Assembly: GCA_938084585.1 (NCBI GenBank)
Contig: CALKFF010000033.1
Span: 1-64,000 of the forward strand
Origin: an uncultured Flavobacteriales bacterium
GTDB taxonomy: Bacteria > Bacteroidota > Bacteroidia > Flavobacteriales_D > Sanyastnellaceae
Direction: 5' to 3'
Length of the DNA: 64,000 nucleotides
The notes under the pieces: generated by a model
Seen by the model: only the letters and a program-made list of their open reading frames with translations
The model's database searches: none
Told to the model about the DNA's origin: nothing
Part shown: in pieces, positions 47,980 through 57,800 of the stretch
Layout of the letters: each line of letters begins with the position of its first letter
Numbering within the stretch: the first letter of the stretch is position 1
Position numbers and translations under genes: made by a program

Positions 47980-48393
47980 TCAGTCCCGGCTGAAGGTGTG
48001 CCAGTCGTTGTGACGCTCTTCGATGCCGTTTTTCACGGACCGAATTTTCAGGGCGAGCGTCGCCCAAAGGCGCTCGTCCTCTTGCAACAAGGCTTTCATC
48101 GCGTCGTCGTCGTTGTCGGCGGCGAGGGCCATGTTGGCCAACACGTCGTGTCCGTGCGACCGGAGCCACTGCACGGCGCGGCCATCACCTTCTGACCCTC
48201 GGCACAACGCCATCAACTCGGGATGCCCTTCGTTGTGCAGCCAATCGCGTGCGGAGGGCTGGTTGTGCAAGGCGTGCACGAACAACCCCAATTCTGGGTA
48301 TCCGTGCCCCAGCAGCCAATCCCGCAAGTGGTCGTTGCCGGAGATGGCTTCACCCCAGGCGAGCAACACTTTGGTGGGATAGCGTTTGGCCAT
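47980..48393 (-). CDS. Hypothetical protein with WLxxxGxxELxxL-type short repeats
   Basis: WLLGHGYPELGLFVHAL / WLHNEGHPELMALC / WLRSHGHDVLANMALAA; ATG 12 nt from TTCCTTTG (minus). Confidence 0.7.
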   Translation of the reverse strand: MAKRYPTKVLLAWGEAISGNDHLRDWLLGHGYPELGLFVHALHNQPSARDWLHNEGHPELMALCRGSEGDGRAVQWLRSHGHDVLANMALAADNDDDAMKALLQEDERLWATLALKIRSVKNGIEERHNDWHTFSRD

Positions 48394-48438
48394 GAGACAA
48401 AGGAACGGAACCCGAAGGGAAGGAGTACCTTCGCGGCC

Positions 48439-49635
48439 TTGGAACAACGCGTATTCACCTCCACCTTTTGGCTCCTTTGTGCAGGAACAGTCCTGTTCAT
48501 GGCCAGTTTTGGGATGCTTCTGCCAGAGCTGCCAGGGTACCTTGAGACCTACGGTGCGGGGCATTTAATTGGGTGGATTGTGGCGTTGTTCACGGTGGGC
48601 GCTTTCTTCAGCCGTTTTTTCTCAGGCCGAATCGCGGACCGCGCTGGGCGGAAGCCTGTCATGTTGTTTGGCACGGCTGTGACGGCCTTGGCAGGAATCG
48701 CCTACATCGGTGTGGGCTGGTTGGACGACGCGGCCTTCGCGGTGTCTGCGTTTTTGGTCATCCGGCTGTTGCATGGCCTTTCCACGGGATTCCGACCCAC
48801 GGGCACAAGCGCGTTTTTGACGGATTTGGTGCCCGTCGAGCGGCGGGGCGAGGCCCTGGGCTATCTGGGGGTGGCCGGCAACGCGGGCATGGCCCTGGGG
48901 CCGTCTCTTGGCAGTTGGCTGGCGGTGGATTTTGGGTACGACGCCATGTTCGCAGCGAGCAGCGTGCTGGGGGTGGCATCGTACATCATGACGCGGAAGC
49001 TTCCTGAAACCCTGCCCCACGCACGGCCTGTCTCCAAGCAAGACCTGAATGTGTTTCAAGGAGGCACGGTGGAGCCTGCGGCTTGGCCAGCGGCCCTGTT
49101 CTTGCTGCCGGTGGCGGTGGCCTTTGGGACGTTTTTGACGGTGACTCCCGACCTCGTGGAAGGGCTGGGGTTCGTGTACAAGGGATCCTTCAACACCATC
49201 GTGGTCATCGCGTCCATCGCCATGCGTCTTGTGGCTGGCAAGGCTTCCGACAAGTATGGGCGCCCTCAACTGCTGCTGATCGGGGCCGTGCTCCTGGCGC
49301 TGGGCATGTGGTTGTTTTCCGCATCGACTTCGGTGCCTGTGTTGGTTGCTGCGGGGATTGTCTACGGCATGTCCGTGGGCATCAACATGCCGGCGATTTT
49401 TGCGTGGACGGTGGATTTGGCGCCGGAAGGGAAGGCGGCCACTGCCTTGGGCACCATGCTGATGGCGTTGGAGGTGGGCATTGGTGTCGGGGCCTTTGCC
49501 AGTGGGTCGTGGTACGCCTCTGACCCTTCGGTGTTGTTGTCGTTGTACTTGGGGTGTGCGTGGTGTGGCGTGGTGGGCTTGAGCTTCATGTTGTGGTGGA
49601 TGCGCGTTCACAAAACAGAACGCGACAACTGTTGA
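48439..49635 (+). CDS. Major facilitator superfamily transporter
   Basis: FWLLCAGTVLFMASFGMLLPELPGYL, FFSRFFSGRIADRAGRKPVMLFG (MFS motif A-like), 12-TM pattern; proposed TTG start 13 nt after TACCTTCG. Confidence 0.87.
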   Translation: MEQRVFTSTFWLLCAGTVLFMASFGMLLPELPGYLETYGAGHLIGWIVALFTVGAFFSRFFSGRIADRAGRKPVMLFGTAVTALAGIAYIGVGWLDDAAFAVSAFLVIRLLHGLSTGFRPTGTSAFLTDLVPVERRGEALGYLGVAGNAGMALGPSLGSWLAVDFGYDAMFAASSVLGVASYIMTRKLPETLPHARPVSKQDLNVFQGGTVEPAAWPAALFLLPVAVAFGTFLTVTPDLVEGLGFVYKGSFNTIVVIASIAMRLVAGKASDKYGRPQLLLIGAVLLALGMWLFSASTSVPVLVAAGIVYGMSVGINMPAIFAWTVDLAPEGKAATALGTMLMALEVGIGVGAFASGSWYASDPSVLLSLYLGCAWCGVVGLSFMLWWMRVHKTERDNC

Positions 49636-49688
49636 GAACTCCGCGGCGCGGGAGGTCGGAACCGAGTTCCAAAACCTACCTTGACGTC

Positions 49689-49910
49689 ATGGAATTGTTG
49701 CTCGAAAAACAGCTTAAAGAGGCGCAGGCAGATCGGAAATCTGTCATGCACGAATTCCTCCGCTTGAAGGCGGAACTCGTTCGGACCCAGCAGCGAAACG
49801 ACGACTTGCGTTGCGAGAACCGTGCCTTGCGTGAGGCCCTTCACGCCGCAGAACACGAAGTCACCAACCTCTTCAGTTACGCGGCCCAAGCGGACAACGC
49901 GGAAGGTTGA
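49689..49910 (+). CDS. Small hypothetical coiled-coil protein
   Basis: MELLLEKQLKEAQADRKSVMHEFLRLKAELVRTQQRNDDLRCENRALREALHAAEHEVTNLF; ATG 12 nt after TACCTTGA. Confidence 0.65.
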   Translation: MELLLEKQLKEAQADRKSVMHEFLRLKAELVRTQQRNDDLRCENRALREALHAAEHEVTNLFSYAAQADNAEG

Positions 49911-49941
49911 TTCCTCCTGGTCACGGCCTTTTGCTGTGAAC

Positions 49942-49976
49942 AAAAAAAGCCACCCCGAATCAGGGTGGCTTTTTTT
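49942..49976. terminator. Bidirectional rho-independent terminator
   Basis: AAAAAAAGCCACCC-CGAATCA-GGGTGGCTTTTTTT between convergent genes. Confidence 0.92.
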
Positions 49977-49994
49977 GTGTCGCAACAAGAGACC

Positions 49995-50891
49995 TCAGGC
50001 CTCTTCCATAGCCAAGGTCGCAGAGGAGGTGGGGAACGCGCGGTCCACCTTTTTGAACAGCCCTTGGAGCACCTTGCCGGGCCCCACTTCGGTGACGCTG
50101 GCCGCGCCGTCGGCGATCATGGTCTGCATCGTTTGGGTCCAACGCACCGGGGCGGTGAGTTGGGCGACCAATTGGGCGCGGATCACCCCCGGGTCGGTGG
50201 TGGGTTCGGCGCTGACGTTTTGGTAAATCGGACAGCGTGGGGCTACGATGGCCGCAGATTCAATGGCTTGGGCGAGTTTTTCCCGCGCAGGCTCCATCAA
50301 AGGGCTGTGGAATGCGCCACCCACGGGCAACATCAAGGCCCGGCGTGCGCCAGCCTCGGAAAGGGCGGCACAGGCTGCCTCGACGGCGGGCACTTCTCCG
50401 GAAATGACCAATTGTCCAGGGCAGTTGTAGTTCGCGGCCACCACGACACCTTGGGTGTCGTTGCAAATGGTCTCCACCACCTCGTTGTCGAGGCCGAGCA
50501 CGGCGGCCATGGTGGACGGTTGCAGTTCGCAGGCTTCTTGCATGGCGTTGGCACGGGCGCTGACGAGCGCCAGTCCTTCGTCAAAACTCAACGACCCCGC
50601 TGCGACAAGCGCGCTGAATTCGCCGAGGCTGTGTCCGGCCACCATGTCAGGGTGGAAGCGGTCCCCCAAGCACTGGGCCAAGACGACCGAGTGGATGAAG
50701 ATGGCTGGTTGGGTGACGTTGGTTTGTTTGAGGGCTTCAGGGGTGCCTTCAAACATGGTGGAGGCAATGTCAAAGCCCAACACCTCGTTGGCTTCGGCGA
50801 AGCGGCGCTTGGCCAAATCAGACTGGTCAAACAGGTCCTTGCCCATGCCTGGGAATTGGGCGCCTTGGCCCGGAAACACAAATGCGTTCAT
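49995..50891 (-). CDS. fabD: Malonyl-CoA-ACP transacylase
   Basis: MNAFVFPGQGAQFPGMGKDL, VAGHSLGEFSALVAAGSLSFDEGLALVSARANAMQ. Confidence 0.96.
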   Translation of the reverse strand: MNAFVFPGQGAQFPGMGKDLFDQSDLAKRRFAEANEVLGFDIASTMFEGTPEALKQTNVTQPAIFIHSVVLAQCLGDRFHPDMVAGHSLGEFSALVAAGSLSFDEGLALVSARANAMQEACELQPSTMAAVLGLDNEVVETICNDTQGVVVAANYNCPGQLVISGEVPAVEAACAALSEAGARRALMLPVGGAFHSPLMEPAREKLAQAIESAAIVAPRCPIYQNVSAEPTTDPGVIRAQLVAQLTAPVRWTQTMQTMIADGAASVTEVGPGKVLQGLFKKVDRAFPTSSATLAMEEA

Positions 50892-50896
50892 GAGAT

Positions 50897-51874
50897 TCAA
50901 GAAAATTTCAGCGACAAACCTACCGCAAGAATTTGTTTCAGCTGCACCCCAGGGCCCACATCGCCGAGGTCGCCAGGGATGTCGGGGTTGGGTTCACGCA
51001 GCACGAGTTCCACGTCCTTGTCGTAAATCAAAGTCAAGCCCAGCGTGGTGGACAACCAACTGTTGACTTTCAGGGTCAAGACGTGGTCTGTGAAAATGTC
51101 GATGGCTTCAGGTTCTTCGAGGTAATTGCTGAAGAGGTCGAGACGCACCGCGTAGGTGACGTTTTCGGTGACTTGTTCCTTGAGGCCCACGCGGATGTAT
51201 CCTCCTACCTCGTGGCGGGCTCGTTCTCCTGGCAACACCCCGAAGAGACCTTGCGCGGACAGGCTGTCGTCCAAGACGAACGTGGACTTGGAGGTGAAAG
51301 GTGCCACGAAAATGGTGGTGGTTTCTGTGGGTTTCATGTCCACCCCGAGGGCAAGAACGAGGTAGCCAGGGGCCATGATGCGTGAGGTGACTTGGTTCAC
51401 GTCAGGCAGCCCGTTCACGGTGGCGTATCCTGGGGCAAGCTGGGTCCTGAAGCTTCCCAACGCCGTGAGGGAGCCCTTGTCTTTCAGCCTGCGACCAAGC
51501 TTGGTGGCCAATTCAATGCGGTCGTCGGTCTTCAAGAGGATCTGGTCGTCGGGACGGTGCAGCAACCCAAAGGCCCCGTGGAATTCCGTGTCCCATCCGA
51601 AATCGGTCCCGTCGTATTCCCAGAATTGGTCCACCTTGGCGATGAGGCTCGCAGAGCTCTGGCCGCCCGCGGCCCACTGACTCAGCTGGACCTGGCTGAA
51701 TTGGACATTCACCAAGGTCTCGTGCTTGTGGTACACGGAGTCAGCGTCGCCCACCACAGGTGCGCGCAGTTTGGTTTCCGTGGCACTCGGAAGGGGCGTG
51801 GTGATGGATTGTCCCCACGCGCCCCACAAGATCCCCATGAACGTCAGAAGGGAGGAGACCTTCCGCAGGTTCAC
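50897..51874 (-). CDS. DUF3078 domain-containing outer-membrane-like protein
   Basis: NVQFSQVQLSQWAAGGQSSASLIAKVDQFWEYDGTDFGWDTEFHGAFGLL; YIRVGLKEQVTENVTYAVRLDLFSNYLEEP; GTG start. Confidence 0.88.
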   Translation of the reverse strand: MNLRKVSSLLTFMGILWGAWGQSITTPLPSATETKLRAPVVGDADSVYHKHETLVNVQFSQVQLSQWAAGGQSSASLIAKVDQFWEYDGTDFGWDTEFHGAFGLLHRPDDQILLKTDDRIELATKLGRRLKDKGSLTALGSFRTQLAPGYATVNGLPDVNQVTSRIMAPGYLVLALGVDMKPTETTTIFVAPFTSKSTFVLDDSLSAQGLFGVLPGERARHEVGGYIRVGLKEQVTENVTYAVRLDLFSNYLEEPEAIDIFTDHVLTLKVNSWLSTTLGLTLIYDKDVELVLREPNPDIPGDLGDVGPGVQLKQILAVGLSLKFS

Positions 51875-51875
51875 G

Positions 51876-54800
51876 TCAGCGAATCATTTGGATGTGACCC
51901 GTGTAGATGATGGCGCCGCGTCCACCTTTCTTTTTGATGGCAATGCGCCACGCAAACACTTCACCTCCGCTGCTGTAGTGCAACCCTTCGCCCGTCACGG
52001 CGTTGCTGCCGTCCCAAGCTTCATTCGGGTCTTCGCTGTAGAAGAGAACGTGGTTGCTGCGGTTCATGATGTGACACTCGTAGCTGGCGATGAGGTCCTG
52101 ACCAATGATGGAAGGTGCCCAAGCGTCGTTGAGGCCGTCGTTGTTGGGGGTGAATGCGTTGGGGGCATACACGTAGAGGTCCGTGGTCACGTCGATCGAC
52201 TGGCTGTGCACGTCGGTGCAGCCAAATTCGTTCACCACCAACAGTTGGGTGTTGTACGTCCCTGGGCGCGCATACTCGACAGAGGGGTGTTCCTCGGCGG
52301 AGCCTTCTCCGTTGCCAAAGGACCAAATGTATTCGACGGCACCGGTGGACATGTTTTCGAAGTCCACCACAGGATCCACAAATTCCACCACCGTATCCGG
52401 CAGCACTTCAAACAAGGCCACCGGTGGTGTGCGGCCTTCAAAGGCCTGCTCGTACGTGGTGTCTACAGCGCACACCACCACATGCTCTCCCACCGTGTAG
52501 GTGTTGGACACCGTGAAGTCCGCGTCGTAGTACCCTGGGTATTCCACGTTCAGTTCGAGCGGCGACAAGAAATCGTCGTACGTCGGGAAGCCTGGAATGG
52601 ACATGCTGAAGTTGGCAGCCCCGGCAGAAGAATTCAGCACCGACACCGTGGTCGGCAAACAAATGCTCTCTTGCAAGAAGGTCAATTCAGGACGCGGCAG
52701 TCCGCGAACCACGAAGGGCTGAGCAGGGCTTGTTTGGCTGCAGCCGTGGGTGTTCTCCACCTCGATGACGATTTCCACAGCGCCTTCCTTGTCCAAGCAA
52801 ATGGAGGGCATGATTTGGTCTGCATCTTCAACGGTGAAGTCCGTGATGTCCAAATCGTCCAGCGGCGTGACGTACCAGTTGAAGGACAGGCTGTCGTCCT
52901 CGCAGAAGTTGTACATCCCAAGGTCGTGGGACAGGGGGATGCAATTGCCTTCCGCGGTGTCCAGACACGCCTGAGGTGCGTCGATGGCAAAGGCGGGCTC
53001 CGGGGTGGGGTTCACCGTGATGGAGTCCACCAAACGGTTGGTGCAGAACAAGGTTCCGTCCGGACCCAAGTCGTGCGCAAACCTCACCACAACAGCCATG
53101 GAGTCCAACCGTGGACAGGGGCTGGGGTTGGTGTAGTTGTTGCACGCGCTGTTGATGGGGCTGGGTGCGGCGTTCCCGAAGATGTATTCCACGCCGGTGT
53201 TGAATGGCAGACCTTCATTCAGGAGGCCCACCTCGGCACAACCTTGCGCAGGGGAACATACCTCTTCAGGGAGGCCGAGGGTCCAAGCCAACACCGGAGT
53301 GGCCAAGACATCCACAGTCCATGTTTCCAAATCAGACACGCATCCTCGGTCGTCTTCCACTCGGAGTCCCACTTGCATGACCTCTGAAGGCGCCGCGCCG
53401 ACCCCCACGTTGGGGACGAGGACGGCTTGGTTGTCTGATTCAGTGGAGCTGTAGGTGTTGCCGTGGAACCACGTCGGCGTGTACACGCTCGAAGTCTCGT
53501 AATTCGTCACCTCGTAAGTCAAAGTGGCCTCTTCGCCCTGGCAAATGCCTGAGGGGCCTGTCAACGCCACCGCGGGTGCCGCAAACACCACGAAGGTGCT
53601 GTCGAATTGAGCTGAACACACCAAGCTGTCCTCCCCCTGGACGTACAGCAGAGACTTCGTGACTTCGAACACTGTGGAATCCGCAATGACTTCGAACGAC
53701 GTTTGGCTGCTTGGCACATTGTCCAATTCAAGGCCGGTGGTGGCGAAGAAGGAATACGTCGTGTTGGCGGGTGAATCGCTTTCGCTCAGGTCCAAGAAAT
53801 CCACCGTCCCACCCTCGCAGAAGACCGGCGCCACCGTGAAATCAGGGGACAAGGTGGGGAGCGCGTATTCAGAGGCTGTGGCACTCGCCGACGTGAAGCA
53901 CGACGCGAAGGTGCCTGAGCCTGGAATGATGTAGGGGATGGAACCTGAAACTTCCACCAACACGGGGGTGTCAATGCCCGACACAGTCAATTCAGAAATG
54001 TCCGTCCCTGTCGTGGCGTAACTTGAGTTGAACAGTTCGATGGGGTCCTCGAATCCATTGATGCCAAACCACGTGTAGTCGTCTGCACCTGAAGCCACCC
54101 ATGTGACCGTGTCGCCGTCGCACGCCAATTCCGTCTCAAGGTTTATGACTGGGAACTCCAGCGCGTACACCGTTTGTGTGGACGGCAAGGACACGCAGCC
54201 GTAGCTGTCGGTCACCACCAAGCTGACGTTCTGGTCGTGAATGCCGTCGATGGACGGTTCGTACGCCGCTGGGAACGAAACGCTGCTCGAAGGGGCATCG
54301 CTTGACACCATCTCGTTGAACGTGCTGGTGTTCCAATCCCATTCCCAAGTCAGCCCATTGCCTGCCAATGAATCGGCCCCTGTGGCGAGTGCAGCTTCGA
54401 CTTGAACGCTCGTGCCGTCGCACGCCCACTCGGGGATGGTCCAATCCACGCTGGGTGTGGGCAGCACGGTGAACGACCAAGGCTGTTCCACCACACATTC
54501 AAAATCCGCTGGGGTGGAGTTGTATTCGGAATACACCACCGTGGCCACGCCGGACACGACGGTGGCCGAGGTGAGGGGCGCTTCTGGAAGCACGTCGATG
54601 AAGTAGGCGTCGTCTTCGTTGATTTGGTTGGGGTAGCCGTTGTCCACTTGCCAGAAGAAGGACTCGGTGGCGCCGTTTTGATCGACGAAAGAGTTGAGCG
54701 TCAAGTCGGCGCCTTCGCACATGACCAAGTCCCCTGCAGGGCCGCTTGTGTCGTCTCCTGTCACGTTGAATGATGGGGCCAAACGACGGGACAAGTTCAA

Positions 54801-57800
54801 GGCGTTCTCGCTCACACACGTCAACCCCACGTCTTCATATTCTATGGTGCCTAGGAAGGGGAAGGTTTGGACGGATTGGCCGCCTTGGGCGACGAGGTAG
54901 TCCGGCGGCAGGGTGACTTCAAATTGGCCAGCGCCGTTGACTCCCCACACCACATCTTCCAGCCCGTTTTGCCCCAACGTTGTCAAGGTTTCAGGACCTG
55001 TGATGGCCGCGGACCATTCTTGGTCCTGGCACACGAAGGTGTTGCTGTTTTGGATGCGTGGAGCAGGGTAGATGAACACCAAATCGTCCCACGTTTGCGT
55101 GGCCACACAACCGTTGGACCCCGCGGTCAATTCGAACAACACGGGAGTGGGCTCGGTGAAGTCCGCAGCCACCACGCTGTTGATGGAAGGGGTGACGGCC
55201 AAAGAAAAGGCGTCGCCCGAGACCGGCACGTTGTTTCCATCGACGCTGGCACTCCAGGCGTAGGTGGCGTTGGCCACGTCCAAGCTGTCGTCCACATCGA
55301 TGCCGTCGAAGGTGAGCTGAATTTCCTCGCCTGAGCACACGGCGTCAGGCGTGGCGGTCAGTGCCCCGAAGGTCGGGAGTTCGTGGATGACCACGCTCAA
55401 GGTGGTGTCGGCTTGACACCCCGCCCCGTCGGTGAGGGTGAAGGTCACTTCGCCTGAGGCGGGCACGGGAATGTTTGTGTTCACGCTGATGCCGGCAGAG
55501 GCGCCTGTTTGGAACGGATTGACATTGAAGATGGGGTCGTCACCTGCGTTGCTCCAAACAAAGGAAATGGGCTGCCCGTTGCTCGACCCTTGAACCATCC
55601 CCGACGAGATTGTCACCGACTGCCCCACACAAATCTCATCAGGCACGTTGGTGTTGTTGGGGTTGATCATGGGGTTGCCCACCACGTCCAACGTCAACGT
55701 CCACGTGTCTGTGCACACGGCGCCACCGAAGTCCGAGGTGGCCAGCAATTCAAAGACAGTGTCGTCCCCAGCCTGAATGGCTGCTTCTGCCTCGGACCAG
55801 GGCATCACCCAGTCAATGGTGCCCGTGGTGGAGCTGAGTTCAATCACATCGCCGGTGTATGGGCTGAGGTACGACAACGACGACGCGCCTGAAATGGGGG
55901 CTGTCCAATCGGAGCCTTCGCACATCCGGTAGTCCAGGTTGTTGGGGACGGTGATGCGCGGTGAGGGGTACAGGCTGATTTGGTCTGGGAACGCGACTGT
56001 GCTGGCGCACACCCCGTCGGTCATGTCCAGCTCGAAGGACACCGTCACCGGGTCAAAATCTGCAGACCAAGCCTGGCTGTTGGCGAGGGAGAGGTCAATG
56101 GCTTCGTCGACAAACGGCGAGAGCTGGCTTACGGTGTAGCTCTCGTTGTTGCTTCCTGTGGCCGTCCAGATGTAGCTGAAATCGTCCAAGGTGCTGGACC
56201 CGTCCAAGGCCGGTTCGTCCATGGTCAACGTGATCAAATCCCCAGAGCAAATGGCAGAGTCAAGCTCTGAGAACATCACATTCACGGAGACAGGGGCGCT
56301 GTGGACAAACAGGGTTGTGGCCACTTGAGCCACACAACCTTCACTGTCGGTGGCCACCAAAGAGACGTTGGTGCTCGGCGTGTCGCTGCCGTCCACCAGA
56401 GAGAGGGTCAGGCTTTGGCCGCCGTTGGATTCCACGGCGTTGAAATCTTCAGCCATGTCCACGGTCCATGCGAAATCCAGTCCGCCGTTGGGGTTGAGCA
56501 GGACATCTGCCTCAAGTCCAAGGTCTCCGTTGTCGCACAACACTTGTTCCAAGGGCAAGGCCGCGATTTCTGGATTGTCGTGCACCTCCACATTCAAGGT
56601 CCAGGTGTTCTCACAGGTCAGCGTGCCAAAGTTAGACACCGCCGTGAGGTCGAACGAGGTGGGGAAGCCGACTGGATCGTTCTGGGCATGAAGCGGCCCG
56701 ATTTCACTCCATGGCATGGTCCACAACACGTCTCCCGACGCGTCGCTTGTCTCCTCGTAGGCGTCGCCGGTGAACGACCCTGTGAAGGTCAGCGAAGATG
56801 CACCGGTCAACACGCCTGTCCAATCGTCCCCAGCGCAGATGCTCAAGTCGGCGTCGCCTGAAGTGACCCTTGGCCGCGGGTAGATTTGGATGGCGTTGGT
56901 GTACGTTGTGGTGCTTGTGCACATCCCATCCGTCAAGGTCAAAGCCATGTTCACTTGACTTGGTTCCAAAGTTGGGGTCCAAGCTGCAGTGGGGATGGTC
57001 ACCCCGGTCAACAGGTCGCTCAACGGGTCTGTGGTGGGCACGGTGGGCAACACCTCGCCCGCCTCATTTGTGGCCGTCCATGTGTAGTTGTAGGCTTGAG
57101 GGTCCAACGCGGGGTCAAGTTGGGGCGCCTCCATGCTGAAGACGACACCGTCGCCAGAACAGGTTCCAACTGCGGAACCTTCCCAGCTCACCGTCCCAGG
57201 AACGGGGAGGGTCAACACGTCAAAGGACACGTCAGCTGACGTTTGGCAACCGACGGCGTCCAACACGGTCAATCCCAGGGTGCCGTTGCTCGCTGAGCTC
57301 GCCTCCGACAAGGACAAGCTCACGTCTGGGGTTCCTTGCCCTTGAAGGATGAACGAGGTCAAATCCCCGAGCTCCCAGTTGTAAGCAATGCCGCCGTTCT
57401 CATTGACGTCAAAAGCCGCCTCGAGTTCGAGGCTTCCGTCCTCGCAGAACATCAGATTCTCGTTGAAGGGAGAAAGTACAGGGTTGGCGGCCACGTTCAG
57501 CACGACAGTTTCTGTGTTCACACAAGTCCCCGCCGATCCTGTGGTGATGGCTTCCACGGCGACCTCGATGGCGCCTGCATCGCCTGTGCTCAGCGAGAGG
57601 CTGGTTCCTGTGCCCGCAGGCTGAAATCCATTTCCTCGGTCCACAGCCCAGGCGTATTCAAGGGTGGCCTCCTCACAAAGGAAGGCGTTCAGGCCCGGTC
57701 CAGACACCTCGAACTCCACCTCAGCGTCGGCACACAACACGTCAGGGAGCGCCAAGGCAAACTCAGCCACAGGCGTCACGGTCACGGGGAATGCCAACGG

